A DNA stretch of 64,000 nt from Typha latifolia (GCA_019914945.1 CM034112.1:3991001-4055000); one strand, 5' to 3'; shown: positions 1 to 12,862, numbered from the stretch's first letter. The notes: generated from the letters alone by a model not told the origin. Numbers and translations are program-made.

Positions 1-1606
1 TACTATTATGTGGCATTATAGCAGTGTAAGGCCAAATGCTGTTAAGTCTCATAGCTCTGAAGAACTATCTTGACTGCAAATTTGAAAACCCACATGACAC
101 TACTAAGTAGGGGACTACTTTAATAACTACTTATGCAAACATTTGGTAGCGGTCACCTTGAAAGTCGAAAGAATTTACCTATTTCATTTTATTTCCATGT
201 ATATGTCATGAACTACATTGTTCTACAATCAAATACATCATGAAGAGAGAATGAATGATTAATAAGAAAGTACAGAGATATCAAGATGTTGAAAAATTGT
301 GGTCGTCTAACTTCCTATATGCACCACAATCAAGAACCTGTTTTGCCTAAATCTCACATATGTTCTTCATGAAATAATAAGCGGTCCAATTGACCTCAAA
401 TTAAAAAGAGATAAGCCAATAATAAGTAGTCCTATTGACCTTAAATTAGAAGAGAGAAAGGTCGTTCTATATTCCAGAATCATCTAGACATCTATACTCC
501 CCTTTGACAGATGTACCTAAGTAGTGAGTGAGTAACAGAAGTTCCTAAATTGGGAGCAAGAACTAGTGCGGGTGCAAATACAACTGCAACAAAGCAGCAT
601 TGCTGAAGATATTAAAATAAGTAAACTCTCTCAAAGATGGTGTAAGGCAAGAAAACAATAGGACTTCAACGCCTCAAATGGAAGAATCTTGCTAATATAT
701 GATAAGCACATCGTATATAAATTAATATACAATTTCTAAAAGAAACAAAAGACATTAAAATATTTTCTCCCATAAGGTAAAGGAAAGTAAAAGAAAAGTA
801 ATTTCCATGATTAGTAGGTTCCTATGAATCATGAAACATGTGCCATGTAATATAAACAAATGTGAAGCATAATGCTTTCATTGATTGAGTAAATGTTTAT
901 ACATTGTAGGTACCTAAGCAGTGAAGTTGCAAAAGTGGCTAGCGATTGATGCCCAAGGAACTATCCAAATAGAAGAGGTTCCTATGAGGCAGAGTGCGAG
1001 GAAATTAAGTGTGTTCCTCAATGAACTATTGAGCATGGATCTGCGTATTGCAATAACTTCCTCCAGGTAAGTAAAATAACCCCATATAACATGCTTCATG
1101 ATCAGTATGTTCCATAATACCAGAACAGCTGACTGATCAAAATTCACTTCCAACTTTTCTTGCCCATTGAAGAGTAGCTCATTAGGAATTCAAATGACAA
1201 AACCAGTGATGCAAGTGTACCATTACAAGCATAGTTACAGTCTAAATACTGCATCATTTTCAAACATTAAAGGAACTACGATTTTTTTCGGCATGCAAAA
1301 AGACTTGTGACTACCTTAAGATAATTGTTGCAATATTCACTAAAATGTAATCAACTTATAGCTGGTATTCTTTAGCTAAGTTTTTGCTGATCAACTTATA
1401 GTTGGTGCCCTCAAAAACATAGTAACATTTTCTCTAAAATCACTGCAAGTAACATGAAGATTTCCTTCTCTTAAATACTTTCTTAGTTCAAGAATTTTTT
1501 TTTCATCAAACTGCACAGGTAATGGACTGAAACATCTATAGAAGCTTCAAAGAGATTAAACATAATAAAGACGCTGCCATAAAAGAAAGTAAAAAAAGAA
1601 ACTTAC
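1..1606. other. No gene resolved; probably intron of the MFSD5-like gene
   Basis: This AT-rich stretch lies downstream of the second exon of the minus-strand transporter gene and should be intronic. I looked on the minus strand for the next conserved blocks of the family and did not find them. The 79-codon open frame at 914-1153 on the minus strand does not resemble the family. The later exons are probably left of the window. Confidence 0.5.
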
Positions 1607-2112
1607 ATAACATCAGATAGAATTCCCGAGAATGTACCGATAAATAAAGCCGCAGCAGCTCCAGCTGCAAGAACCAAGACCATCTGTTCCCTACTAAGCC
1701 CATACTGCACGTATTCATACTCCCCAAATACCGAATGAATCCCTTCAATCACTGATAGAAGAGGAAGAACAATATTAGAAAAGAATAAAATCATGAACCC
1801 AATCTCGACCAACAGCATGATACCAAAGCCGTGGACCAAAAAGACAAATGAGCATGCAAAAAATCGGAACTTGGGAGTGCCCCAAGTGGCGAAACCTGAA
1901 ACTAAGGAATAGAGAAGCAAGAAGCTCCTCTGGAAGCGCAAGAATGGCGCAGTCGGACCGAGATCGAAAGGATACGAGGCAGTGGAGGCTCTGGTAGAGG
2001 AGCTCTTGGAGAAGTAAGGGTAGAAAAAGATGGAAGCAAGGCACGACGCGAAGAGGAAGACGTAGACGAGGGGGTTTAGTTCCCACTCCTCCCTCTCGAT
2101 CACCACTCCCAT
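1607..2112 (-). CDS. Molybdate-anion transporter-like MFS protein (MFSD5 family), N-terminal two exons
   Basis: Exon 1 is 2112-1896 and exon 2 is 1751-1607. The intron 1895-1752 has GT/AG borders and a pyrimidine-rich acceptor. Joined, they give about 120 residues starting MGVVIEREEWELNP. Residues 15-33 form a membrane helix, followed by FLRFQRSFLLLYSLVS, then VIEGIHSVFGEYEY, then a helix ending GTFSGILSDV. This order and wording match the start of the plant and animal MFSD5 (molybdate-anion transporter) family, which moves molybdate across membranes. The intron is 144 nt and has no stop, so unspliced RNA also reads through in frame; family alignment favours removal. Exon 2 ends at a consensus donor (GTAAGT at 1606), so the ORF stop just after it is an artefact. 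The remaining ten or so helices are not in view. The start ATG is the first in frame. Confidence 0.85.
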
Positions 2113-2509
2113 GAAAGCTCTCTGATTTGAGATCGGGCTTCCACCCGAAACGAGAGGAGAAAACTAGAAGGAATATACATTTACTTCCCGAAAGGATCTA
2201 ATTATTATATCTATACCCTTATTAAGTGGCAGTTTTACATTTGAATATTTACTCATCTAAATTCCGATTTTGGTGGATATTTTGTAACCATTTACCAACT
2301 TAATATAAAATTGCTCCTTTTATCAAAAAAAATCAGGATCTTGTACAAAATACAAATTATCCCACTTTTCTTGTGAAATAATCTGTGTTTAAGGTGACTT
2401 CGTAAACTATATTTGGAGGAATACAAGGATCAAAAAATAAATTTGATAAACCACTAAAATTGTATTGTAATGAAAGTCTTGCAAGACTAAAATTGAAAAA
2501 ATAAAATCC
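2113..2509. other. Intergenic and 5' flank of MFSD5-like gene
   Basis: AT-rich spacer between the transporter start codon and the LINE. It should hold the transporter promoter and 5' UTR (minus strand). I see no convincing TATA box. Confidence 0.4.
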
Positions 2510-5500
2510 ATTCGTCAATCTTTCTTGGAGTGAAGTTGTTTCCTCCGAAAATTAGGTGAAAATCTATGATCGCATTTACTACCCTTTCTCACCTTTATGG
2601 GTGACTTCACCAAAGCCTGCTCCTCGACCTCCTGACCCGAAGGGTAAAGAGAACTTGGAGCTTTCTCCAAGCAGTAAAGAGAATGTTTGTTAGGTGTGCT
2701 CACTGAGGAAAATGTGCCTTTGGGAAGTTGTGAAATACCTCATAAGCTTAGGTTTTGGCAGATAAGGTGGTCTAATGAGTGCAACAAGGAGGAGGCCTCC
2801 AAGGACTTGGGCCCAAGTTGCTCCAGGAAATTGTCCGCAAACCTCAAATACAGGCCCCGACCTCCTCATACAAAACTGAAGCCATACTGGAGATGATCAC
2901 TCAGGAAGATGAGGACTCAATGGAGATAGAATCAAAGTTGCTGGTTGAGAGCCGCGAGGAGTGGAAATTTGCTCTACATGGTAAGTTCCTTAGTAAGTTA
3001 ATCCCTATTAAAATTTTGCATAGAATTTTAACAAATATTTGGTTTATAGGCCTTTCTTGGTCTTTGGCCTGATGGACAAGTTTTACTTATTTTGATTAGC
3101 ATCCAAGGAAGATAAGATAAGTGTCCTAGCGGAAGGTCCCTAGACCATAAGAGGGCAAGTGCTAAATTTAGTTCGGTGGAAGTCGGATTTTCAAGCCTCT
3201 CATGAGGTGATTGAAATCTGCTCCTATTTGAATTAGATTTATCGATCTTCCCTAGGAATATTGGAGGCTTAAAATCCTAACCACCATAGCCGCTAAGCAG
3301 GGTCACCCCCTAAGAATTGATGAAGTTATGGTATCTAGAGCAAGGTGTTGGTATGCTCACATGTGTATTGACCTTAATCTTGCTAAACCACTAAAGTAGA
3401 TTTTACGGTAGGCATTGGAATGAAAAAGGTGCATGTAAAACTCTCTTATTAAGACTTGTCAAAATTTTGGTTTGCTTGTGGTAGGATTGGTCATAGGGTC
3501 TTGAATTGCCCGAATCCTCTGATGAGGAAAGCACCATATGCTAAGATGCTGAGGCAAGGGATGGATCCCCCTACCTAGGTGGAGGCTACTTACATGACAT
3601 ATTCTAATATGCAGGTGGAGAATACTACTAATTAGGAGGCGAAGGATAAGCTTTTGTTTGGTTCATGGCTCAGAGTTGAGAGGTGGACTGACCGGAGGAT
3701 CCGTGAGTCAACAAGGGGTGGCCGAGGAGGTCACAGACGCGGTGGACTTGAGATTGACTCGGTGGGCCAGTATAAGGTGGACTTGAGATTACTAAGCCCA
3801 TATTACAAGAGATAACATATCCCCCGTCCAAATTCTAAATTTTGCCTATCAATTTCATACCAAACATGAGATTATATGGGCCCATGGAATAACTAATCCA
3901 ATCTCATTTTTATGTTCCTTAAACAAACACACCTTGAGTTTTCTGTGGCAACTCAAGATGGTGGGCCTCTTGGGCATGTGATGATGATGGGTGAGAAAAG
4001 GTTTGCATGTGCTCAACAAGTGCAAATGAGACGGGGCCTTACCAAGCTTGTGTGTGATGCTGAGGAAGGAGATCTAGCGAGATCTAATGAGGCCCGAGGA
4101 GTGGTTGGCAACTCCTAGAGTAATGCACAGGATGCTTTTGAATTGTCTGGCCGTGCAGCTAAGAATGGTGATGGATTAAATGAGGTCAATCCAATTGCTA
4201 GCATTGTGATTGAGATAATCAAGCCTAACATCTTGATTGACTCGTCACAAGGTTTACTAGCCATTATGGATGCCTCAGATACAATGATGATAGACATTAA
4301 TTGAATGCCTTCTAGGGCACGCAGCGGTCATATTGATGGGAAGGGGTCTATTAATAGTGATGGGCTAGCTGTTTAGAGTACTACCACCCATTTACTTACC
4401 AAGGTGAGTGAACTCACTTTGTATAGGGTTCAAGTGGGCAAATTTGAAATTTCTATTACTCCTCTTCATTGATTTGCCCTCACTAAACCCAGGAGGATGA
4501 ACCCTTCCTTGCAAACTTTGGTAACCAAGGATGGTCAAGAGAGCTTAAAGGATAATCTTGAACCTTTGGTTGTAGATGCTACTATTATAGAGGATCTCCT
4601 CTAGTTAAGGAGGAGGTGGATGCTGCAATGGAGGTGGAGGTGTGTCTGGATCCTCATTTGCACGTCACGGCTAGAGCGGTTGCATCTCTAGGAGAAAAAT
4701 ATACCCTGCAACAATGGAACCATGATGTGCTAATCATGGATGCATTTGAGGATAAGTGGGACAAGAAGGAGGAGGAAGAGTTGGAGTCAACCTAGATTGT
4801 AAATCGGGGCTCCCAAAGCATATGAGGAGGATTAATTTAGCTAATAACATCTTGGAGGCAGCTCGAAAAGTCATCCAAGAAAAATAGACCCAAGCCCTAT
4901 GCTAAGGGGAAGGGGCTAGCAAAGCAGTAATCACCTCAGAGGGGGTTGTTCCTACCTAGTTCATGTCAGTCATTGTTTGGAACTATCACAACTCTTCCAA
5001 GCTAGACATAGTAAATCGGTGTCATGAGTTAAGTATGTTATACGAACCATTTATGTTCTTTCTTTAGAAACAAGGATAGATGCGACTAAAGGTATAACAT
5101 TAGCCGGTAGATTGGGTTGAGAATGGAAGGCCGAAGCAATAACAAGAAAAGGGCTATCTGGGGGCATTATTAAGCTATAGAACTAGGAGATGGCAAAAGT
5201 AACTCCCTTTTTCCTAAATGCTCAAGCCTTACAAGCAATAGTGATAAGGCCAAGTATGAATCCTTGTATAATTTCAAGAGTATATGCGAGCAATAATCTA
5301 ATTATTAGACATAAACGATGGGCTAATTTAGGAATTTTAAATTCAATTAATTCTACATGCTATTTTGTAAGGAATTTTAATGTTATTATGAATACTGAGG
5401 AGACAAAAAGGGGAAAAAGATTAGCCTCAATCGTAAGGTTAGAGATTTTAGATAATTTTTTTCTCAAAATACGCTAATTGATGTCAGTTTTGTTGGCCCT

Positions 5501-5650
5501 GCCTTTACTTGGAGGAATAATCGTGAGGGATGGGTCAGGGTTTGGGATACGATGGATTGCGCTTTGGCCAATGAGAAATGGATTAACTCCTTTCCTCATA
5601 GTTCGATAAGGCATCTTGAGAGAACTAGATCTGATCATGCCACTTTACTC
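2510..5650 (+). mobile_element. L1-type LINE, piece 1: ORF1 and endonuclease N-terminal part (decayed)
   Basis: The 5' portion of a plant L1 (non-LTR) element with many stops and frameshifts. Around 2930-3530 the frames together read like ORF1 of plant LINEs: a DUF4283-like block (SREEWKFALHGKFLSK, then RFIDLP.EYWRLKILTTIAAKQGHPLRIDE), then a CCHC-type knuckle region near 3460-3510 (FGL..VGLVIGS*IARIL in the decayed copy). Around 5190-5650 is the ORF2 apurinic endonuclease: VTPFFLNAQALQAIVIRP, NFNVIMNTEE, then VGPAFTWRNNREGWVRVWDTMD, and the SDHATLL block, whose usual catalytic SDH is kept. The piece stops at 5650 where a Ty3/gypsy element was inserted. The 5' end is approximate. Confidence 0.8.
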
Positions 5651-5828
5651 TGTTACGATTCAGCTAGATATGGCTTGGACTTAACTTTTGTTTTGAAAAT
5701 AACTTTTGTTCTCAAAGAATCAAAACTTTTGGTAGTCGCATTGTGCCGTTCGAATACCTGCATACGTTTGCAAATACAGAGATCATATTTAGCGTGTACG
5801 AACGCGATCGAACGTGTATGAATGCACC

Positions 5829-6317
5829 AGCATGACCTTATTTGAGGCAATATACGGACGGACGATACCGGCGTTACGTGGGTATGATTGGGTGGCTTCG
5901 TCGGAGCGGACTGAGGTTGATATAGCATTGATGGATCACGATGCTATTCTTAGGAGGTTGCAGGTGCATATGAGAGCAGCCCAGAATCAGATGAAGCAAA
6001 TATATGATCAGCATCATCACGAGGAATTTAGTGTGGATGACATGGTGTTTGTACGAGTCCAGCCCTATCGTCAAGTCACCTTGCGCCCTATTCAGAACTA
6101 GAAATTGGCATTCAAATTTTTTGGTCAATTTCGAGTTTGTGAGCATGTTGGACCAATTGCCCACAAGCTTGAGCTACTAGAGGGGACCAGAGTACACCTA
6201 GTGTTCCATGTTTCATTGTTGAAAGCGAGGATTAGGCCAAATCAAGTGGCGGAGTTGGTTCTACCCGAACCCGAGGAGGATTTGCATCAGACACAGCCGA
6301 TACGAGTACTAGCATGA
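5829..6317 (+). pseudogene. Ty3/gypsy integrase C-terminal fragment
   Basis: The translation has MTLFEAIYGRT, then HDAILRRLQVHMRAAQNQMKQ, then VDDMVFVRVQPYRQVTL. After a stop at 6101 come KFFGQFRVCEHVGPIAHKLELLEG and VHLVFHVSLLKA. These are the standard end-of-integrase blocks of plant Ty3/gypsy chromoviruses, up to the point where a chromodomain would start. The LQPYRQ wording is closest to the Reina/Tekay branches, from memory of the family. An in-frame stop splits it and the catalytic D-D-E core is absent, so it cannot be active. Confidence 0.85.
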
Positions 6318-6472
6318 TGATGGAGGCAACATGGCTCGAGGCTAGAGACTGAAATCTTGCTTGATGGTTGGGCAAACCATCCGACGAGGCATCATAAGAG
6401 CTCGAGTCTGAGATCGTCGATCGATTTCCCGACTTCACACCTTGAGGGCAAGGTGTGAGGAGCAAGGTGGGT

Positions 6473-7292
6473 TGTTACAATTCAACTAGATATTGCTTGG
6501 ACCTAACTTTTGTTTTGGAAATAACTTTTGTTTTGGAAGAAAAAAAGATTTCTGGCAATCGCATTCGAATGTCAGAAAGTGGCATTCGAATGTGCCATTC
6601 GAATGCCTGCATACGTTCGCAAATACAGAGAACATGTTTAGCACATTCGAACGCACCGTTCGAATGTTTGCATACATTCGCAAAGACAGAGAACGAATTT
6701 AGCGCGTTCAAACGCGTTGACCCACATTCGAATGCGATCGACGAGCTGTATTGTCCTAGGGTTATCTTTTGATTATTTTGCTTGTTATGTTAGCCTCTAA
6801 ATATGTGGAAGGCAACCTAATTGAACATTATTGATGAATTATTAAAGTTTTCCTTCTCGTACCTCTATCTCTTTCCTCCAACAATATCCATCATTGGACG
6901 TCGTCTCCTTCCTCCTCCAATCTATTTGTGTCCCCTTGCCTCTCAAGGATCATTTCACTCTCTTCTCCTTCATCTAGCTTAATGCTTCACCCCGCCAATG
7001 CTGTCATTGTCTCCCCCAATACCTAACCATTATTTCCTCTTCCATTAATCACGTCCATTACGCCACCACCTGACCAACGGTCAGTATTTCCCTTATAACT
7101 TTTGATCTACATATCTGATCGATCTGATTTCGGTTGCGTTGGATCCCTTACTTCTAGGGAAACATCCTGTCAAAGTTTTAGATCTACTAGGTGGCTAAAT
7201 CATCTACAGTTCTTCTCAAAATTTTTACCCTAGATAGGAACTGGGACTGATCTTCAGTTTTATTTGCAACGTCATTAAGCCGAATCGTAACA
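6473..7292 (+). repeat. Right LTR of the gypsy remnant
   Basis: 820 bp, TGTTAC...GTAACA. It is preceded by a purine-rich tract (about 6443-6470) that fits a polypurine tract. It contains six TTCGAA-centred palindromes between 6560 and 6740. Confidence 0.8.
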
Positions 7293-8178
7293 TACTCCTT
7301 TCTCTTGAGCTTCCTCATAGAAACATTAAAAAGGATGCTCAGATTTGAACATTATTGGTTTGAATATAATGAGGTGAATGATATTGTTGCAAATTCTTGG
7401 GGGTTGACCCTGCTTACTTTATGACTAATATCTCCCGAAATTTAGATAAAATCAAGTTCAACGTGCTACAGTGGAATAAGCACAGTCTTGGCAAAATTTA
7501 GAATGTTATTACTATTGCTTGTAATAAGATTAATTTTTTGGAATCTAAGGACAGTGATGTTGCCTTGAGCCCAAGTGAGTCCCTAGATCTGTAAGTGGCT
7601 TATAGGAGACATATTGACCTTTTGAGACAAATGGACTAGAAGTGGAGGCTAAATCTTGAACTAATTAGGTCCAAATAGGGGACCATAATACTGAATACTT
7701 TCATATTGCTACTATCATTTGTAGACATCAAAATCACATTGTCTCATTGCTTAGTGATAAGAACATTTATGTTGATCAGTGGAATGGTTTTGTTGACTGT
7801 TTTTCTAGTTTCTATGCTAAAATCTGGTCGTATGATAATGATGTTAATACTGATAATGTGTGGTTGGTGTTATCCATTATTGATCCTATGTGCAATGATG
7901 AGCTCACAGAACTCTTTACGTGTCCTGAAATTTGTAAGACCCTTTGGTCGATGGTGGCAGGGAAGGCCTCTAAGCCTGATAGTTATCATGGGGAGTTTTA
8001 TAAAAATTACTAGAATATTATGGGGAAGGATATTTGTGAGGTTTTTCCGTATTTTCAAATTTTAGGTCCTTTGTCCAGTGAGTGGGGCAGAATGCATGTG
8101 GCTCTTATTCCAAAAATCCTTAATCCTGTGGCTATGAATGATCTTATGCCAGTTTATTTATATAATGTGTTGTATAGA
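7293..8178 (+). mobile_element. L1-type LINE, piece 2: end of endonuclease and start of reverse transcriptase
   Basis: This continues piece 1 after the gypsy insertion. The decayed frames read HRNIKKDAQ, then about 7400-7500 VDPAYFMTNISRNLDKIKFNVLQWNKHSLGKI, the linker of plant L1 ORF2. At 7747-8160 come SDKNIYVDQWNGFVDCFSSFYAKIW, then DELTELFTCPEICKTLWSMVAGKA, then MHVALIPKILNPVAMNDL and NVLYR, the N-terminal RT blocks. The piece stops at 8178 within NVLYR, interrupted by the next LTR element. Confidence 0.85.
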
Positions 8179-8703
8179 TATTTCGAATCAGATCTTGACC
8201 AATTTGGACGTAAGAAAATTATGATATTTTATACGGTGGTCGCGCCTCATGAGTTAGGATTCCAACATCGGGATGAGAAGATAAAAAAAACTTGTACATA
8301 GATCAGAAAGAGACAAATTGGTATTCCGATGTTACAGCGGTCATCGGAGTATGGTAGATGACCAAGGGTGGTGGTGTACGACCGTAGGGTAGGGTGGCTC
8401 ATGGTAAAAGATGATAGCTAGGGTTTGGAAGGTTGGAAGGGTTGCATAGTATGATCTACTCTTAGAAAGATAAGGATAATATAACGGCTATTATAAAAGA
8501 TAAAGATGAGATAATAAAAATAACTTAACTCAATAATCATTCCATCATGATAATCAATACATGTCCACTCTTATTTATAAGAGTATAAATTCTAGCAAAT
8601 CAGATCCACATACGGTTTATCCGCTTTATTTGAAATTTAAAGTAATAAGATAAATATAACTAATTTAATTTGACTCAACTTAACGCGTGGTCGAATCGTA
8701 AGA
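8179..8703 (-). repeat. 3' LTR of the gag-only element
   Basis: 525 bp. It aligns with 10915-11465 across the blocks AAAATTATGATAT, GGTCATCGGAGT, GATCTACTCTTA, ACATGTCCACT and CAGATCCACATAC. It ends CGTAAGA where the partner ends CGTAACA. Confidence 0.8.
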
Positions 8704-8999
8704 ATCCACCACGCTTCTAATAACATCCTCAAGGCAACTAGCCTCTCATGTCCTTGTACTTATACATCTTGTTGTGCCAATTAGTGTATTCAAATTCATC
8801 CTTTTCGAGTCTGCCTAGGAACATGACATAGGCTGGTTGGCTCTTGCATTTATGACCGGGGGTAAATCGGTCATCATAGTGAAAAAAACAAGCCTTTCCT
8901 TCTACACTAGCTCCTCCAAGTCATTGGGTACAAAGCGACGCAAGATAATCTATCGGTTAGGCTATGCAGACTGAGTCAGCGTAGGTATAGTCTCTAGTG

Positions 9000-10843
9000 A
9001 GCCATGAGCTTGGGCCGTCTTCTTTTTCTTCTCTTTGCAGATCTAGTTTAAGTGATCCAACTTGGACTCCATTAGAACAGCTAACGAGAAGGCATCATTA
9101 GAAGTAATGGGCCTAAAAGCCTTGACCTTAGCCTAAATGTCAAGCCTGAGCATATTAATGAAGGTACACTTTAGGGTCAAGTCAGACCAGTTAGTAACCC
9201 TATTGCAAATTCACTTGAACTCCTCCCAGTAAGTTCAAACTATTGTTGACTGAGTCAGCTTAGTCAATATGACCTAAAAGTCATCATACAAGATCAGACC
9301 GAACTAAGCATAAATTGCATCCGTAAAGACCTGCCAAGACTTGAATAGTTGAGCTTGCTCAGCCGACCAGTGCCATCTAGTCGCCACGCACTCCAAGTGG
9401 AATGAATCTATCTAGACCTTCTAGTGGTCGAGCATAACATGGTACATAAAAAACTATTTCACTAGATAGGTCAATCCAATATATGTTCTCTAGAGAATTT
9501 TGGAAAATCAAGCTTGATGATCCAAACTTGGATCCCAAAATGTGGCCGATCATTGTGGGCAAGTGACTTCGTGGTCAAGGCTAATCATGTGGATCATATG
9601 CCTACGAGCTTGGCTCATATCGTGCCTGGGCTGCATCCGGGTTCGGCTCAGTTTGATGGCTTGAGCCCACCGAGTCGTTCCACCATTCATCTTTAGGCTT
9701 ATACTCGTGCTTAGGGTCATGTTCATATTCTAAACTGGTTCACACGAGATGGTCAAATCGGTTCCCAAAAATATAGCTTGCCTTAAAAATCATGCACTTT
9801 ATCACCTTCATGCACTTGCCCTAGCCCTAACCCTTGGGCTAAAATTGGATTTCAACCTAAGGGCGCCACCATAAGCCGTTGTAGCCCTAGTGGCGGCTGG
9901 ACAGGGTAGGTGGCCGAGTAGTCACCATCTAGTGGGTCCATGGTCGGAGAAGTGACGACGAGTATGATGGAAGGCCGAACTCGAGTTTGGGCTCGAGTTA
10001 GTGTAGCGACTACCATGGCACGTCGCTAGCCCCCAACGACTATGGAAGAGACCCTTAGTCCCACTACTAGTGAGTCGCAGCGGTGGAAAGCACCAGTGAG
10101 GCCATCCCAACAAAGGGATAGCCCCTCGTTGTGGTAGCTGTCGAGTTCGACCACCCCATGGTTGTCAATGACTATGGCAGCCACCATTGGCTGGCAGTCG
10201 GCTCGATAAAGCTAACCGTGGCTGCTGATGATCGTGGAAGCACTGAACCCGTAGCCACCAGCTACGGGTTTGCTGCTGCGTAAACCACCGTCCTCGATGG
10301 TCTTCCGACATGTGTTGGAGCAAACGACGATCGTGTCTCATGGTTGGTCCGGGGAAGTGAGTGGATGTGGCGATTGGGGTCGATGGAGGCTAGATCACCA
10401 CGGGTGGGGAAGATGATCTCACAACCATTGCTTGTGGCTACTTCAACGCTATAGGGGCTATATGGATGATCTGCGGTGTTAGGGTGGGGGGGTTGGGCTC
10501 CATCGTGGCCGGAGGAAAGGTCAAAGCCGCATTTTGGGTTGGCTTGTCCCCTCCCTCACGGCTTAGGTTTGCTCGTCGTAGGGGTGCATACAACCATGGC
10601 CAGCGACACAGGTAGTACAAGGCAGTGGAGGGAGGCTAGTATGGCCTCTGTCTAGACCTGAATTGAATCCTTGAGGGAGGTTTGTATCTCCTTCAAATTC
10701 TCCTTTGATGATTCTCTCAATGAGTCGACAAACTCTATCAATGCCTTCACAAATGCGGGTGGCTTGTTGCTGACAATTTCTAGTGGTGGCGGTGGCATCG
10801 AGGAAACACCCATTGGTACAAAGATGAGTTCCTGGTTCTCCAT
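9000..10843 (-). pseudogene. Decayed Ty3/gypsy-type gag
   Basis: A start-like segment is at 10843-10652 (MENQELIFVPMGVSS, with a predicted helix ALIEFVDSLRESSKENLKE). Between about 9600 and 9000 the frames give blocks typical of plant gypsy capsid, such as SFHLECVATRWHWS, FTDAIYAQFG and TFINMLRL. Stops and frameshifts are frequent. This Gag would have packaged the element RNA. The middle (9700-10650) is GC-rich and low in recognisable signal. Confidence 0.6.
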
Positions 10844-10914
10844 AGTTGCTCCCCTCTTGTTTGTCTTGAATCACATGTTAATCATCATCCAAAGAACGTC
10901 GGCTCTGATACTAG

Positions 10915-11465
10915 TGTTACGAAATCTGGACTAATTTGAATGTAAAAAAATTATGATATCTTTTATGGCGATAGCCTTATGAGTTCAGATTTTAATGGTT
11001 CTAGTTTTATGTGAATCCAACGTTGGGATAAAAAGATAAAAAAAAAATAATAGGTGTAGGTTAGAAAGGGACAGATTGGTAAATATCTAATATTGTGGTG
11101 GTCATCGGAGTGTGGCGGACGACCAAGAGTGCCGATGGATGGCCATAGAATAGGGTGTCTCGTGGAAGAAGATGGTGGCTATGGTCTAAAAGCTTGGAAG
11201 GGTTCTATGGTACGATCTACTCTTAAAAAGATAAGGACGATATAACGACTCTGGTAAAAGATAAAGACGAGATAATAAAAATAAATTAACTCAATGATCA
11301 TTCCATCATGATAATCAACACATGTCCACTTCTATTTATAAGAGTAAACATTTTAGCAAATCAGATCCACATACATTTATCCACTTTATTTGAAATTAAA
11401 GCAATAAGATAAATTTAACTAACTAACTCAATTTGGCTCAACTTAACCTGTGTAATATCGTAACA
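10915..11465 (-). repeat. 5' LTR of the gag-only element
   Basis: 551 bp, TGTTACGAAATC at the left and ATCGTAACA at the right. It is bounded by the primer-binding site at 10901-10913 and by the target duplication at 11466-11470. Confidence 0.8.
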
Positions 11466-11848
11466 ATAGGTTTTTGGCTAAAGTGCTACCAAGATGAAAC
11501 CTTGGCTTTCTGTTTAGTGAGCCCTAAGCAATCCGCCTTCATGGTGAGTAGTTTGATAGTGGATAATACTGTTTTAGCTTAGGAGCTTGTGCACTCTATC
11601 TACTATGGAAAAAGGGATGATCTGTATATGATAATTAAACTAGATATGAAAAAGGCTTATGATAGGTAAAGCAGAAATGCAACTTTTGAAGTTTTGAATA
11701 TTATGAGTTTTGATAGTAATTGGATTAATTTAATCAGAGCATGCATTGATTCTCCTATGTTTGCTTTTTTTTTTTATGGATGGATCTGTTTCCCCCTAGG
11801 TGAAAAGTTCATGTGGACTAAGACAAGGAGATCCAATGTCATCTTATC
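11466..11848 (+). mobile_element. L1-type LINE, piece 3: reverse transcriptase core
   Basis: The piece resumes with YRFLAKVL, completing the NVLYR block cut at 8178. It then gives SPKQSAF-like and VDNTVLA sequence, then KLDMKKAYDR (the RT motif containing the first catalytic aspartate). It ends in GLRQGDPMSSYL, interrupted at 11848 by the next insertion. Several stops are present, so the RT is dead. Confidence 0.85.
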
Positions 11849-12862
11849 TGGTACGAATCAGATCAGATCAAATCACATCAAAGGGAGATTAGGCTCAATA
11901 GATTGAATCTAATTATCTTATTTGGTTATTTAGTTTAGTTAGAGTCTTTGTGACACCCAAACTCTAAACACGTGCATGGCACGAGCCCACACGACATGTG
12001 CATAGCACCTAACCATTCGGTTAGATACTAACAATCAAATAAACCTGTAGTAACATCATGATTTTATCCACAACATTTAAACTAAGAATAACTCAAGTCT
12101 AACTGTCAACAGTATACAAATAACCCTACATGGGCCCCACACATGCCACAACACATCATCAAAGAGTTTTTCACAACTACATATACACAACAGTGGTATA
12201 TACATAATTATACAAGTACAATGTCACCTGCTAAAATATAAGACAATGATACAGACATACTTGGAGGATGTCCACTAATATATCAAATAAGAGAACTCAT
12301 CTAGCGCAAAACACTAACCACACACTACTCTTCACCCACTCGCAAGGTCTCTAAGGGAGTATCCTGCTCCACTCGCTCACTTGGGTTTTTGGAAAGGAGA
12401 AAACAAAGAAAGTCATGAGCTAAAGGCTCAGTGATTAGACCTTACCCTGAATCAGTGATGCCAAACAGAGAGTAAATCATGTACTGTATAATATGAATCA
12501 GAAAGTAGCATGATGCCATATATGAACATGTATATATGTATCCTCAATGACATATATATGAATGAAATTAATTCTCATGAATGAGCATATTATATCCTCA
12601 ACTAAAAATATATCACATGATGAAATTATCATATAACATCACCGAATATAGACATATCATGTATAACAATAATGAAACTGGTAACATCAATGATGATGCA
12701 TGATGCATGCCAACCACTAGATAATCGTATATGTCAAAGCCAGATATAATCTACATATCTCTCACTATCACAATCAACCGTCTCAACTCTGAATATCATC
12801 CACCGTGCTGGACTACAGTACCCGGCCCCAAACTCGATACACATCATGCCACAAGCTCAGAG

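Larger units (their letters stand above)
5651..7292 (+). mobile_element. Ty3/gypsy chromovirus remnant, internally deleted, inserted in the LINE
   Basis: The element begins TGTTACGATTC and ends GAATCGTAACA, and is flanked by the 5-bp duplication TACTC (5646-5650 and 7293-7297). It holds a partial left LTR (5651 to about 5820), an integrase C-terminal fragment, and a full right LTR (6473-7292, 820 bp). The first about 65 bp of both LTRs align closely. Most of gag, protease, RT, RNase H and integrase is gone, which suggests one internal deletion joining the left LTR to integrase. LINE sequence resumes in register right after the second TACTC, so the insertion point is certain. Confidence 0.85.
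8179..11465 (-). mobile_element. Gag-only LTR retrotransposon (gypsy-like deletion derivative) inserted in the LINE
   Basis: The LTRs are 8179-8703 (3' LTR) and 10915-11465 (5' LTR), aligned over most of their length. A primer-binding site complementary to initiator tRNA-Met lies at 10901-10913 on the minus strand, next to the 5' LTR. The target duplication is ATAGA (8174-8178) and ATAGG (11466-11470), one mismatch. The internal 2.2 kb read on the minus strand holds only a decayed gag. No protease, RT or integrase block was found. The left LTR outer end is mutated (TATTTCG rather than TGTTACG). Confidence 0.8.

Noticed and set aside
914..1153. Possible third exon of the MFSD5-like gene
   Set aside because: No similarity to the conserved middle of the family and no fitting splice phase.
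5653..5928. Minus-strand frame over the gypsy LTR
   Set aside because: Shadow of the LTR and the plus-strand integrase.
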